Of a DNA stretch of 64,000 nucleotides, positions 17,054-26,170 are shown one piece after another. Every line of letters begins with the position of its first letter. Position 1 is the first letter of the stretch. The stretch is taken from assembly GCF_943912325.1 (NCBI RefSeq), contig NZ_CALTTX010000007.1, positions 11,384 to 75,383 of the forward strand. The letters run 5' to 3'. The notes under the pieces are model-generated. The model saw only the letters and a list, made by a program, of their open reading frames with translations, did not search any database and had not been told where the DNA came from. This DNA comes from an uncultured Microbacterium sp. Lineage in GTDB: Bacteria; Actinomycetota; Actinomycetes; Actinomycetales; Microbacteriaceae. Both the position numbers and the translations under genes were made by a program.

Positions 17054-17614
17054 ATGGCATCCACCGCAGACATCAAGAACGGCGTCGTCCTCAACATCGA
17101 CGGTCAGCTCTGGAGCATCGTGGAGTTCCAGCACGTCAAGCCCGGCAAGGGCGGTGCGTTCGTGCGCACCAAGATGAAGAACGTGCTGACCGGCAAGGTC
17201 GTCGACAAGACGTTCAACGCGGGGGCCAAGATCGAGATCGAGAACGTCGACCGCCGCGACTTCTCGTACCTCTACAACGACGGCGACATCTTCGTCTTCA
17301 TGGATCAGGCCGACTACGACCAGATCAACGTGCCGGCCGTGACGGTGGGCGACAGCGCGAACTTCTTGCTCGAGGGTCAGGTCGTCACGATCGCGCTCAA
17401 CAACGGCGTTCCGCTCTACATCGACCTGCCCGCCTCGGTCGTGCTCGAGATCACGTACACCGAGCCCGGACTGCAGGGCGACCGCTCGTCGGCCGGCACG
17501 AAGCCCGCGACGGTCGAGACGGGCTACGAGATCCAGGTTCCGCTGTTCCTCGAGACCGGCACCAAGGTCAAGGTCGACACCCGCACGGGCGACTACCTCG
17601 GCCGCGTCAACTGA
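17054..17614 (+). CDS. efp: Elongation factor P
   Basis: tRNA-shaped translation factor that relieves ribosome stalling at polyproline stretches. It has 186 residues, the standard length, in three beta-barrel domains. The domain I loop [13 protein letters not shown] carries the Lys that is modified in some bacteria; no modification enzyme is visible here. The C-terminus ([19 protein letters not shown]) is the EF-P signature. The frame is open far upstream; ATG at 17054 gives the family start ([10 protein letters not shown]). nusB follows 12 bp later. Confidence 0.96.
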   Translation: MASTADIKNGVVLNIDGQLWSIVEFQHVKPGKGGAFVRTKMKNVLTGKVVDKTFNAGAKIEIENVDRRDFSYLYNDGDIFVFMDQADYDQINVPAVTVGDSANFLLEGQVVTIALNNGVPLYIDLPASVVLEITYTEPGLQGDRSSAGTKPATVETGYEIQVPLFLETGTKVKVDTRTGDYLGRVN

Positions 17615-17626
17615 CGCGCCGCGACA

Positions 17627-18037
17627 GTGAGCGCACGTAGCAAGGCGCGTAAGCGCGCCCTCGACATTCTTTTCCAGGCCGACGTCCGCGGTGACGACCT
17701 CGCCGTCGTGCTCGCGGCCGAAGCGAAGCGCGCTGCCGCCGAGCCCGAGCGAGCCGCGTCGTGGCTCTACGCGCGCGAGATCGTCGACGGAGTGATCGAC
17801 CACGGCGCCGACATCGACGAGCAGATCATGACGCACGCACGGGATTGGAAGATCGACCGGATGCCGGCGGTCGACCGAGCCCTGTTGCGCATGGCGACGT
17901 GGGAAGTGCTCTTCAACGACGACGTGCCGACGGCCGTCGCGATCGATGAGGCCGTCGAACTCGCGAAAGAGTACTCGACGGACGATTCGGGCTCGTTCGT
18001 GCACGGCGTGCTCGCACGCATCGCCCGCGCGTCCTGA
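17627..18037 (+). CDS. nusB: Transcription antitermination factor NusB
   Basis: Binds boxA RNA with S10 (NusE) and supports rRNA transcription antitermination. It has 136 residues, all-helical, with the basic N-terminal signature RSKARKRALDILFQAD and the core blocks [15 protein letters not shown] and VAIDEAVELAKEYSTDDSG. GTG start, 12 bp after efp. In many actinobacteria nusB is followed shortly by the pyr operon; here about 11.5 kb of other genes intervene. Confidence 0.95.
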   Translation: MSARSKARKRALDILFQADVRGDDLAVVLAAEAKRAAAEPERAASWLYAREIVDGVIDHGADIDEQIMTHARDWKIDRMPAVDRALLRMATWEVLFNDDVPTAVAIDEAVELAKEYSTDDSGSFVHGVLARIARAS

Positions 18038-18066
18038 CACCCCCCGCATCCTCTGGGCCGCGCACC

Positions 18067-21045
18067 GTGACCACCCCGCGAAGCGACTCCGGTTCGGGGG
18101 GTCGCTTGGCGTGGCGCGGCCTGATCGCGCGCGGAGGAGTCCATCGCGCGTATGACGCGCCTCTCGCCCTCGGGCTGGACGTGCGGCGACGCATGCCGAG
18201 CCGCAATGCGTGGGCGCCGAGCCGCTCGGAAGCGCTCGACCCGCGCGTGCTCGCGGCGGGTCACGGCGTCGAGATCGAGATCGCGGCGCGACCGCTCGTG
18301 CGGAGCCGCTCGACCGGAGCCTGGATCAAGGGTGACGCCTCGTGGGAGGCGCTACGCTTTCCCGCCGCCGAGATGGACCCCCATCAGGCTCGGTGGTTCG
18401 TCGATCTGCGCGCGCTTGCGCGCGACCCCCGGCATCCGATCGACAACGCACACAGCGCGGAATGGCTCGCACTCGACAAGCTCACGGCACCGCTGCTGGG
18501 GGCGCACCTGGCCCGCGCCGCCGAACTCGGCATCCCCATCGTCGGGGCGCGAAAGAACGTCGACGTCGATGTCGTCGACGACGCGGACGTCGTCATCGGG
18601 GTCGAGCGGTTCCCCGGCGGATTGCGCGTGCGGGCCGGCGCTTGGCTCGGCGACGCGAGCCGCACGGATGCCCGCGCGCTCGGCTCGGGCGGGGTCTATG
18701 TGTGCGCCGGCGCGGAGGGGCGGATCACCGTGACCCTCGGCATCCATCCCCTCGCACCGCCCCTCGTCGCGCTGCTGGCCGAACGCGACGGGGTCGTCGT
18801 GCCCGCCGACGAAGAGAGCGAGTTCTTGCGCGACGCGGTGCCCGCGCTTGCGCGTGTCGCCGAGATCGTCGCCGGTGAGGGAGTCGCTCTTCCCGAACCC
18901 GTCGCGCCCGCGCTCGTCGTCGGGGCGCGCTTGCATGCGCGGGGTGTGCGATACCAGCTGCGGTGGCGCTATGCCGGCGCGCAGGAGTTCGCATACGCGC
19001 CCGACCGTCATCCGGTGCGCGACGCGGCGCTCGAGGCCGAGGTGCGTGCACGCGTCGAGCAGGCGTGGGCCGAGGTTTCGCCGTTGGCGTTCTCGGCCGC
19101 GGGCACTCTCTCGGAAGACGATGCTGCGGAGTTCGTGCTGCGCGTGCTGCCGGCTCTCGACGCCCTGGACGGCGTCGTCGTGGAGCGCGAGGGAAAGACG
19201 ACCCTCACGGCCGTCGATGCCGACCCGCGCATTACCGTCACGACGGTCGAATCGCCCGACGCGGATTGGTTCGATCTCGGCGTCATCGTGACGGTCGATG
19301 GTCGTACGATCCCGTTCGCGCCGCTGTTCACCGCGCTGACGATCGGCCGCAAGAGGTTGCTGCTCGCCGACGGGCGCTACTTCTCGCTCGCGCACCCGGC
19401 GCTCGACCAATTGCGCGAACTGATCGACGAGGCAGCGACGCTCGAGGAGTGGCAGACGGGACCCCGGATCAGCCGCTACCAGACCGCGCTCTGGGAGGAC
19501 TTCGAAGACCTCGCCGACGTCGCCGAGCCCGCCGTCACCTGGCGGGCGCGCACGGAGGGGCTGCGCGGCGCGAGCGAGGTGCCGCGGCTCGAGCCGCCGG
19601 CGGGTCTTACGGCGACGCTGCGGCCGTACCAGCAGTCCGGGTTCGAGTGGCTCGCGTTCTTGCGCGCGCACGACCTCGGCGGGATCCTCGCCGACGACAT
19701 GGGGCTCGGCAAGACCGTGCAGGTGCTCGCGCTTGCCGAGCACGCCCGGGCGACTCGAACGACGGGGGAGCGGCGCCCGTTCCTCGTCGTCGCGCCCACA
19801 TCGCTGCTGCCGGTGTGGCGCGACGAAGCGACCCGCTTCACGCCTGGATTGCGTGTGCACGTCGCGGGCGAGACCGAGCGGCGCGCCGCCGTACCCCTCG
19901 CGGCCGCAGCCGAAGAGGCCGACGTCATTGTGACGTCGTACGCCGTGCTGCGGCTTGCCGAAGAGGCCTTCCGCGCGATCACGTGGGACACCGTCGTGCT
20001 CGATGAAGCGCAGTTCGTCAAGAACCACAAGACGCAGGCGCACCGCGCGATCGCGTCACTTCGCCGCGACTCGACGATCGCGGTCACGGGCACGCCCCTC
20101 GAGAACTCCCTCGCCGACCTCTGGGCGCTGCTCTCGCTGACCGCCCCCGGGCTCTTCGCCTCTCATCGGCGGTTCCGCGACGAGTACATCGGCCCGATCG
20201 AGAAGGGCAAGGTTCCCGAGAATCAGGAGGGTGGGCCGTATCGCGCGGCGCGCCTCGAACGCCTGCGCCGACGCATCCGTCCCTTCCTGCTTCGCCGCAC
20301 GAAAGAGCAGGTCGCGACCGAACTGCCGCCGAAGCAAGAGCAGATTCACCGCGTCGAGCTCTCACCCGCGCACCGCGCGCTCTACGACGTCGTGCTGCAA
20401 CGCGAGCGGCAGAAGGTGCTCGGGCTGCTCGATGACCTCGACAAGCAGCGTTTCATCGTCTTCCGCTCGCTGACGCTCTTGCGCATGCTCGCGCTCGCCC
20501 CCGGATTGATCGATGAGACGGATGCTTCGATCGGGAGCGCCAAACTCGACGCACTGCTCGACCGCATCACCGAAGTGACAGCCGAGGGTCACCGAGCGCT
20601 CGTCTTTAGCCAGTTCACGTCGTTCCTCGCGCTCGCGCGGGATCGTCTCGCGGCGGCGGGCGTGCGCACGACGTACCTCGACGGCGCGACGCGTGACCGT
20701 GGTGCGGTCGTCTCGCAGTTCCGCGAGGGCGAAGCCGACGTGTTTCTCATCAGCCTCAAGGCTGGCGGCTTCGGCCTCACCCTCACCGAGGCCGACTACG
20801 TCTTCCTGCTCGACCCGTGGTGGAACCCGGCCGCCGAAGCGCAAGCGATCGACCGCACGCACCGGATCGGGCAAGACAAGCCCGTGTTCGTCTACCGCCT
20901 GGTCGCCGCCGACACGATCGAAGAGAAGGTGCTCGCTTTGCAGCGGCGCAAGGCGCGGTTGTTCGGCGCGGTCGTCGACGACGGCGATGCGTTCGCGGGA
21001 GCGCTGTCGGCCGACGACATCCGTTCGCTCTTCGACGAGCGCTGA
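18067..21045 (+). CDS. SNF2-family DEAD/DEAH-box ATPase (helicase-like)
   Basis: DNA-dependent ATPase of the SNF2/Rad54 type, 992 residues. The first half (about 1-500) is a family-specific region without recognised motifs. From about residue 515 the SNF2_N domain begins: motif I DDMGLGKTVQ at about 541, motif II DEAQ at about 645, motif III TGTPLENSLADLWALL. The helicase C-terminal domain has LVFSQFTSF, LKAGGFGLTLTEADYV and motif VI QAIDRTHRIGQ at about 925. No SWIM zinc finger is obvious. It probably remodels protein-DNA complexes, but the substrate is unknown. GTG at 18067 is the earliest plausible start, 30 bp after nusB; the true start could be somewhat later. Confidence 0.9.
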   Translation: MTTPRSDSGSGGRLAWRGLIARGGVHRAYDAPLALGLDVRRRMPSRNAWAPSRSEALDPRVLAAGHGVEIEIAARPLVRSRSTGAWIKGDASWEALRFPAAEMDPHQARWFVDLRALARDPRHPIDNAHSAEWLALDKLTAPLLGAHLARAAELGIPIVGARKNVDVDVVDDADVVIGVERFPGGLRVRAGAWLGDASRTDARALGSGGVYVCAGAEGRITVTLGIHPLAPPLVALLAERDGVVVPADEESEFLRDAVPALARVAEIVAGEGVALPEPVAPALVVGARLHARGVRYQLRWRYAGAQEFAYAPDRHPVRDAALEAEVRARVEQAWAEVSPLAFSAAGTLSEDDAAEFVLRVLPALDALDGVVVEREGKTTLTAVDADPRITVTTVESPDADWFDLGVIVTVDGRTIPFAPLFTALTIGRKRLLLADGRYFSLAHPALDQLRELIDEAATLEEWQTGPRISRYQTALWEDFEDLADVAEPAVTWRARTEGLRGASEVPRLEPPAGLTATLRPYQQSGFEWLAFLRAHDLGGILADDMGLGKTVQVLALAEHARATRTTGERRPFLVVAPTSLLPVWRDEATRFTPGLRVHVAGETERRAAVPLAAAAEEADVIVTSYAVLRLAEEAFRAITWDTVVLDEAQFVKNHKTQAHRAIASLRRDSTIAVTGTPLENSLADLWALLSLTAPGLFASHRRFRDEYIGPIEKGKVPENQEGGPYRAARLERLRRRIRPFLLRRTKEQVATELPPKQEQIHRVELSPAHRALYDVVLQRERQKVLGLLDDLDKQRFIVFRSLTLLRMLALAPGLIDETDASIGSAKLDALLDRITEVTAEGHRALVFSQFTSFLALARDRLAAAGVRTTYLDGATRDRGAVVSQFREGEADVFLISLKAGGFGLTLTEADYVFLLDPWWNPAAEAQAIDRTHRIGQDKPVFVYRLVAADTIEEKVLALQRRKARLFGAVVDDGDAFAGALSADDIRSLFDER

Positions 21046-21123
21046 GCGCGAACGCTTGACGTTTGCCCCGCCCTGGGATCTTTGACACGGCCGGGCACTC
21101 AGGTCGCGCGGACGCCCGAGATT

Positions 21124-21129
21124 TAGACT
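21124..21129 (+). promoter_or_regulatory. -10 box (TAGACT), leaderless arrangement
   Basis: TAGACT ends 6 nt before the ATG at 21136, and no ribosome binding site is present. A TTGACA at 21082-21087 is too far upstream (36 nt) to be its -35 box. Confidence 0.6.
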
Positions 21130-21135
21130 GGACCC

Positions 21136-22713
21136 ATGCGGATCACGGGACTCGGACACGCCGGCATGTTCATCGAAACGGCGGGCGGCAGCATCCTGTG
21201 CGACCCCGTCATCGGGCCGAGCTTCTTCGGCTCGTGGTTCCCGTTCCCCGACAACCGCGGACTCGATTGGGAGCGGTTCGGCAACGCCGACTTCCTGTAC
21301 GTTTCACACCGCCACCGCGACCACTTCGACACCCGCCTGCTCGAGCGGTACGTGCCGAAATCGATCCGCGTGCTGCTGCCCGAATACCCGACGAACGAGC
21401 TCGAACAAGACTTGCGTGCGCTCGGCTACGACAACATCATCTACGCCCCCGCGGGCGTGCCGATGGAGTTCGATCAGGGCCTGAAGATCATGGTGACGCC
21501 GCTGCGCGCACCGAGCGATGGGCCGATCGGGGATTCGTCTCTCTCGGTCGATGACGGCACCGCGAGCATCCTGAATCAAAACGACTCGCACCCGCTCGAT
21601 CTCGAAAAGCTGCTGTCGTTCTCGAAACCCGACGCGTACTTCACACAGGTCTCGGGCGCTATCTGGTGGCCCATGGTCTATGACCTGCCTCTCGATGCGA
21701 AGCAGCACTTCGCGCAGCTCAAGCGCGACGCGCAGAACAAGCGCGCGATGTATTACATCGACAAGGTCGACGCGCCGCACGTCTTTCCGATGGCCGGTCC
21801 GCCGATGTTCCTGCGCGAAGAGCTCTTCCGCTTCAACGGCGTCGGCGCCGAGGGCGAGTCGATCTTCACCGACCAGCGACAGTTCCTCGCCCACATGCGT
21901 GAGGAGCGGCCCACGCAGAAGGGCTACGAATTCGTCCCCGGCACGCAGGTCGACGTCGTCGGCGGCACGGTCGAGGTGACCCAGACGCTCTACACCGACG
22001 CCGAGATCGACCACATCTTCGACGAGAAGTGGGAGTATCTCGCCGAGCAGCGCGACTCGCGCCAAGACGAAGTACGGGCCGAGATCGCGACACGCGCCGC
22101 GGTGCTGCCGCCCGATGAGATGCTCGTCGCGATCAAGGAGTGGTGGGAGCCGCTGCTCCGCCGCGCGCGCACGATCCGCGCGGGCGTCGGCGGCGCCGTA
22201 CGGTTTCGCATCGGCGAGCTCGACATGGTCGTCGACTTTCCGAAGGCCAAGGTGCGCGAATACGCGGGTGAGGAGTGCATCTACTGGTACACGATCCCCG
22301 CCGATCTCGTCTCGACGAACATCGCCGATCACGAGATCGACTGGTCGAACTCGATCTTCCTCTCGATGCAGTTCGCCGTCGGCCGCTCGGGCAAGTTCAA
22401 CGAGTTCCTCACGACGTTCCTCAAGTGTCTCTCGCGCGACCGCATCGAGTACGTCGAGAACTGGTACGCGGAGCAGTCCGATCAGACCGAGGATGCCGAG
22501 ATCGGCGACTGGGTCGTGCAGCGCCGTTGCCCGCACTTGCGCGCCGACCTGACCAAGACGGGCTCGATCAGCGAGGACGGCGTGCTGACGTGCGCGCTGC
22601 ACGACTGGAAGTGGGACCTGAACTCGGGTCGCTGCCTGACGACACCGGGCCACGACATCCGCGCGCGCAAGCTCGAGGACGCGCTGTACCGCGAGGCATC
22701 CACTCCCGCGTGA
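21136..22713 (+). CDS. Metallo-beta-lactamase-fold protein with C-terminal Rieske [2Fe-2S] domain (CMAH-like)
   Basis: Protein of 525 residues joining two metal-binding modules. The N-terminal metallo-beta-lactamase fold has a variant motif H58-R-H60-R-D62-H63 after FLYVS, in the style of UlaG-like hydrolases. The C-terminal Rieske domain has C465-x-H467 and C486-x2-H489, the ligand set for a [2Fe-2S] cluster. The same two modules in the opposite order make up CMP-N-acetylneuraminate hydroxylase, so an iron-dependent oxygenase is a reasonable guess, but the substrate is unknown and I see no sialic acid genes nearby. The ATG has a -10 box 6 nt upstream. The gene converges with the mevalonate operon, from which it is separated by a repeat-rich 90-bp gap. 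Confidence 0.85.
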   Translation: MRITGLGHAGMFIETAGGSILCDPVIGPSFFGSWFPFPDNRGLDWERFGNADFLYVSHRHRDHFDTRLLERYVPKSIRVLLPEYPTNELEQDLRALGYDNIIYAPAGVPMEFDQGLKIMVTPLRAPSDGPIGDSSLSVDDGTASILNQNDSHPLDLEKLLSFSKPDAYFTQVSGAIWWPMVYDLPLDAKQHFAQLKRDAQNKRAMYYIDKVDAPHVFPMAGPPMFLREELFRFNGVGAEGESIFTDQRQFLAHMREERPTQKGYEFVPGTQVDVVGGTVEVTQTLYTDAEIDHIFDEKWEYLAEQRDSRQDEVRAEIATRAAVLPPDEMLVAIKEWWEPLLRRARTIRAGVGGAVRFRIGELDMVVDFPKAKVREYAGEECIYWYTIPADLVSTNIADHEIDWSNSIFLSMQFAVGRSGKFNEFLTTFLKCLSRDRIEYVENWYAEQSDQTEDAEIGDWVVQRRCPHLRADLTKTGSISEDGVLTCALHDWKWDLNSGRCLTTPGHDIRARKLEDALYREASTPA

Positions 22714-22725
22714 TCCTCGCCTGAC

Positions 22726-22778
22726 TTCCGCTGGAGATCAGCGGGGATCAGCGGGGATTCAGCGGGAGGCCAGCGGAA
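22726..22778. repeat. Inverted repeat enclosing tandem repeats; possible bidirectional terminator
   Basis: TTCCGCTGG (22726-22734) and CCAGCGGAA (22770-22778) are perfect 9-bp inverted arms. The 35 nt between them is made largely of an imperfect tandem repeat of ATCAGCGGGG/TTCAGCGGGA (22737-22767). It fills the gap between two converging genes, and a copy of GGATGCCTC (22780-22788) follows directly. Confidence 0.6.
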
Positions 22779-22803
22779 TGGATGCCTCGGTCCGGCTGTT
22801 CCG

Positions 22804-23958
22804 TCAGCGTCGGGCGTAGCCCCGGGCGTGGCCCGTGACTCCCGTGAAGTGGAAGGGCCCTGCCGAGGCCGGTTCGACCACGAGGTCATCCGACAGCACG
22901 ACGCCGCCAGTGCCGTGCAGCTCGCGGTAGCGCTCGATCGAGACGGGAACGCGTGCCGCGAGCGCGGCCGCGGTCTCTTCGCGTCGCAGGTGCTCGCGGT
23001 AGCCGGGCACGACGACGCCCGCGAAGAACTCGCTCACCGAACCCGAACCGTACGAGAACAGGCCGATCCGCCCGCCCGTCAGGTCGGTCTCGGCGTCGAG
23101 CAGAGCCGCGAGCCCGAGGTAGAGCGACGCGGTGTAGCCATTGCCGATCACACGGTTGTAGCGCGTCGAATCGGCGAAAAGCTCGTCGCCGAGGTCGACA
23201 CCCGTGTGCTCGGCGAGTCGCTTGTGGGCCTTTGCCGCCATCTTGGTGAACGGCTGGTGGTGTGCGAAGCGCGCGAACTCGGTGACCTCGACGCCGCCGT
23301 GCGCGCGGTAGTCATCGAAGGCGCCGACGAGGGCGTCGAGGTACGCCACGATCGAGAGCTTGCCGTCGACGACCGCCGTCGATCGGTCGTTCGGGCGCCA
23401 GAAATCGTCGACGTCGGCCGTGAAGACGCCCGTCGCTGGCTCGATCTCGACGAGCGCCGGGTCGGCCGAAACGAGCATCGCGACGGCGCCCGCGCCTTGC
23501 GTTGCCTCGGCGGCGGAATCGAGGTCGTACTTGGCGACGTCGGCCGCGATCACGAGCACACGCTCGCCCGGGTGACGAGCGACGATACCGAGCGCCGCCT
23601 GCAGACCCGCGGTCGCGGAATAGCAGGCCTGCTTGAGCTCGACGACGCGGCACGTCGCGGGAAGACCCAGCAGGCGGTGCACGAAGACGCCGGCGGACTT
23701 CGACTGGTCGATGCCCGACTCGGTGGCGAGAAACAGCGTGCGGATGCCGTCGGTGCCGTGGCGCTCGATGATCGGCAGGGCCGCCGCGGCCGCCATCGTC
23801 ACGATGTCTTCGTCGGGGCCCGGAACGCTCATCTCGTCTTGACCGAGACCGATGTGGTACTTCGCGGGGTCGACGCCCTGGTATTCGGCGAGCGCGTCGA
23901 GCGTCAGCACGTTCGAAGCGGTCGCGATGGCGAGGTCGTGGATGCCGATGGCGCTCAC
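22804..23958 (-). CDS. mvaS: Hydroxymethylglutaryl-CoA synthase
   Basis: Condenses acetyl-CoA with acetoacetyl-CoA to HMG-CoA, the first committed step of the mevalonate pathway. It has 384 residues. The catalytic triad is visible: Glu80 in LATESGID, Cys112 in LKQACYSATAG, and His234 in AHHQPFTKMA, one position off the numbering known for the staphylococcal enzyme. GTG at 23958 overlaps the mvaA stop (GTGA); the longer open frame upstream is a shadow inside mvaA. It is the last gene of the six-gene mevalonate operon. Confidence 0.95.
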   Translation of the reverse strand: MSAIGIHDLAIATASNVLTLDALAEYQGVDPAKYHIGLGQDEMSVPGPDEDIVTMAAAAALPIIERHGTDGIRTLFLATESGIDQSKSAGVFVHRLLGLPATCRVVELKQACYSATAGLQAALGIVARHPGERVLVIAADVAKYDLDSAAEATQGAGAVAMLVSADPALVEIEPATGVFTADVDDFWRPNDRSTAVVDGKLSIVAYLDALVGAFDDYRAHGGVEVTEFARFAHHQPFTKMAAKAHKRLAEHTGVDLGDELFADSTRYNRVIGNGYTASLYLGLAALLDAETDLTGGRIGLFSYGSGSVSEFFAGVVVPGYREHLRREETAAALAARVPVSIERYRELHGTGGVVLSDDLVVEPASAGPFHFTGVTGHARGYARR

Positions 23959-25001
23959 TGCTGGCCACCCGCCTTTCGTTCGAGGAGGAGGTGCGAAGCC
24001 ATGAGCTCGCCGGGATTGGTCTGCGCGGCCAGCAGCGACAACTCGCTGCACAGCACGGTCGCAGCGCACAGGGCTGCCAGGCGGCGCGCGTTCACTCCGG
24101 GTTCGCGCTCTTCGCGACATCCCAGTCGCTCGAGAGCGCTCTCGACGACGGGCAGATCCTTGCCGTTGCCGACCGTGCCGACGATGAGGTTCGGCAGCGA
24201 GCACGAGAAGTACAGGTCGCCGTCGCCGCGAACCTCCGCCCACGTGATTCCCTGCGAGCCCTCGACGATGTTCGCCGCGTCCTGCCCCGTCGCGACGTAG
24301 AACGCGAGCAGCATGTTGGCGTAGTGCGCGTTGGCCGAGCGCAGCGCACCCGCGAGGGTCGAGCCGACGAGGTTCTTGCGGGTGTTGAGGTCGACGATCC
24401 GCTGCGCGCTCGAGCGCAACTGCTGTTCGACGAGCGCTTTCGGAATGAGGATCTCGGCGACGACGCTCTTGCCGCGCCCGAGGATCCCGTTGACGGCCGT
24501 GGCCTTCTTGTCGGAGCAGTAGTTGCCCGAGATCGAGCCGTAGTCGAGTTCGGGATGCCACGACAGCACGCGCTCCATGAGCGTCTCGGCCGCGAGCGTG
24601 ACCATGTTGTGCCCCGACGCGTCACCCGTCGTGAGGGCGAAACGGACGAAGAGCAGGTTGCCGGTGATCTCGTGCGTGATCTCGATGAGTTTCGCGTGGC
24701 GGCTGCGCTCAGAGACGGCGGCGGCGAGCTCATCGAAGCGCGCGTCGATGTCGCGGGCCGCGGCGAAGGCCTCAGCGGCGCTCTGGGCGACGAAGAGCGA
24801 CGAGCGCGTCATGCGCTCATCGAGCACCGTGACCCGGATTCCGTCGTCGACGAGCCGTGAAATGCGCGCGCCGCGCCCCACCGAGGGCCAGAGCGGGGAT
24901 TCGTAGGTTGCGAGCGGAACCTCTTGCTCGCCGACGACCTCGCCCGTGAGCTTGAGCGGCCCGACCCAGCGGGTGGGAATCGGGGTGAATTGATCGGTCA
25001 T
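23955..25001 (-). CDS. mvaA: Hydroxymethylglutaryl-CoA reductase
   Basis: Reduces HMG-CoA to mevalonate. It has 348 residues, the short form without membrane domain. Catalytic residues can be placed: Glu34 in LATYESPLWPSVGRG, Lys in YCSDKKATAVN (about 165-166), Asp127 in GDASGHNM, and a His near the C-terminus in ELMASHLLLE. The wording GRGKSVVAE and GTVGNGKDLP is closer to class I-like actinobacterial enzymes than to the bacterial class II type; this class call is an inference. ATG at 25001 follows GGGAGAAAG and overlaps the idi stop (ATGA). Confidence 0.93.
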   Translation of the reverse strand: MTDQFTPIPTRWVGPLKLTGEVVGEQEVPLATYESPLWPSVGRGARISRLVDDGIRVTVLDERMTRSSLFVAQSAAEAFAAARDIDARFDELAAAVSERSRHAKLIEITHEITGNLLFVRFALTTGDASGHNMVTLAAETLMERVLSWHPELDYGSISGNYCSDKKATAVNGILGRGKSVVAEILIPKALVEQQLRSSAQRIVDLNTRKNLVGSTLAGALRSANAHYANMLLAFYVATGQDAANIVEGSQGITWAEVRGDGDLYFSCSLPNLIVGTVGNGKDLPVVESALERLGCREEREPGVNARRLAALCAATVLCSELSLLAAQTNPGELMASHLLLERKAGGQQ

Positions 25002-26170
25002 GCGTCTTTCTCCCACGAGGGGCCGCCGGTGGCGCGGTGCGCCCACGCGGCGATGTCGATGTCGCGCGCAGCGGCGAATGAGGCGGCCTCGCCCCGGATG
25101 ATGAGGTCGGTACGGCTGAGCGCGTCGAGATCGGCCGCGCCGAGCAATGCGAACAGCGACGTCACGTGCTCGCGCCACGTCTCGATGAGGGCGATGAGCG
25201 CTGCGGCGCCCGCGTCGGGATCCGGTCCGCCGTCGGCAAGGGCCCCGGCGTCGAGCACGGTCGAGAGGAACGCACCCGAAACGCCCACACCCCGCGCGCC
25301 GAGCGCGAGCGCGCGCACGACATCGAGCGGCGTGCGGACGGCGCCCGAGGCGAGGAGGGGAAGGGTGGATGCCTCGGGGGAGCCCGTCGCCGAAGCATCC
25401 AGCAGGCACTCGACAGCCGACTGCCCCCATCCCGCGAGGTAGGCGAAGTCCCGGGCGGCGCGACGGTCGTTCTCGATGCGCACGAAGTCGGTGCCGCCGT
25501 TGCCCGAGACGTCGGCCGCGGCGACGCCGAGCTCTGCGAGACGCCGGAGCGCGCGCGCCGTGAGCCCGAAGCCGACCTCTTTCGCGACGACGGGCACGTC
25601 GACGGCGCCCACGATGGCCTCGAGCGACGCGGGCCACGACGAGAAGTCCCGGCTGCCCTCGGGCATGACGGTTTCTTGAGCGGCGTTGATGTGTACCTGC
25701 AACGCGTCGGCGCCGATCGCCTCGATGGCGCGGAGCGCGTCGTCGGGCGAGCGCTCGATGCCGACGTTCGCGAAGACGAAGCCGCTGGGATTCTCGTCGC
25801 GCATGACGCGGAACGTTGGCAGCGTCTCGGGACTGTCGAGACCGACGCTCATCGAACCCGTCGCGAGGGCGACACCCGTTTCGCGTGCCGCGATAGCGAG
25901 CGCGCGATTGATGCGGCCCGTGTGCTCGCTGCCGCCCGTCATCGCGTTGATGTAGAACGGCAGCGGCCACGACGATCCGACGACGCTCGTGCCGATATCG
26001 ACGCGAGCCGCATCGACGCCGGCGAGCGCGTCGTGGACGAAGCGCACGTCAACCCAGGGGCTGCTCGTCGTCGTCCGATGCTCGGATTGCTGCGCCGCGG
26101 CGAGGCGCACGTGGTCGTCTTTGCGCGTCGAGGCGAGCGGCACGGAGGATTGCGCGGTCGAGTCAGGCAT
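24998..26170 (-). CDS. fni: Type 2 isopentenyl-diphosphate delta-isomerase (FMN-dependent)
   Basis: Interconverts isopentenyl and dimethylallyl diphosphate with FMN and NADPH. It has 390 residues, a TIM barrel. Family blocks are visible: TRKDDHVRLA near the N-terminus, FYINAMTGGSEHTGRIN, ATGSMSVGLD, VVAKEVGFGL, and DVSGNGGTDFVRIE. It is the type 2 enzyme, unrelated to the Nudix type 1. The ATG overlaps the end of mvaK2 by 8 bp. Presence of this isomerase form in the middle of the operon matches the mevalonate cluster of Streptomyces sp. CL190. Confidence 0.94.
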   Translation of the reverse strand: MPDSTAQSSVPLASTRKDDHVRLAAAQQSEHRTTTSSPWVDVRFVHDALAGVDAARVDIGTSVVGSSWPLPFYINAMTGGSEHTGRINRALAIAARETGVALATGSMSVGLDSPETLPTFRVMRDENPSGFVFANVGIERSPDDALRAIEAIGADALQVHINAAQETVMPEGSRDFSSWPASLEAIVGAVDVPVVAKEVGFGLTARALRRLAELGVAAADVSGNGGTDFVRIENDRRAARDFAYLAGWGQSAVECLLDASATGSPEASTLPLLASGAVRTPLDVVRALALGARGVGVSGAFLSTVLDAGALADGGPDPDAGAAALIALIETWREHVTSLFALLGAADLDALSRTDLIIRGEAASFAAARDIDIAAWAHRATGGPSWEKDA

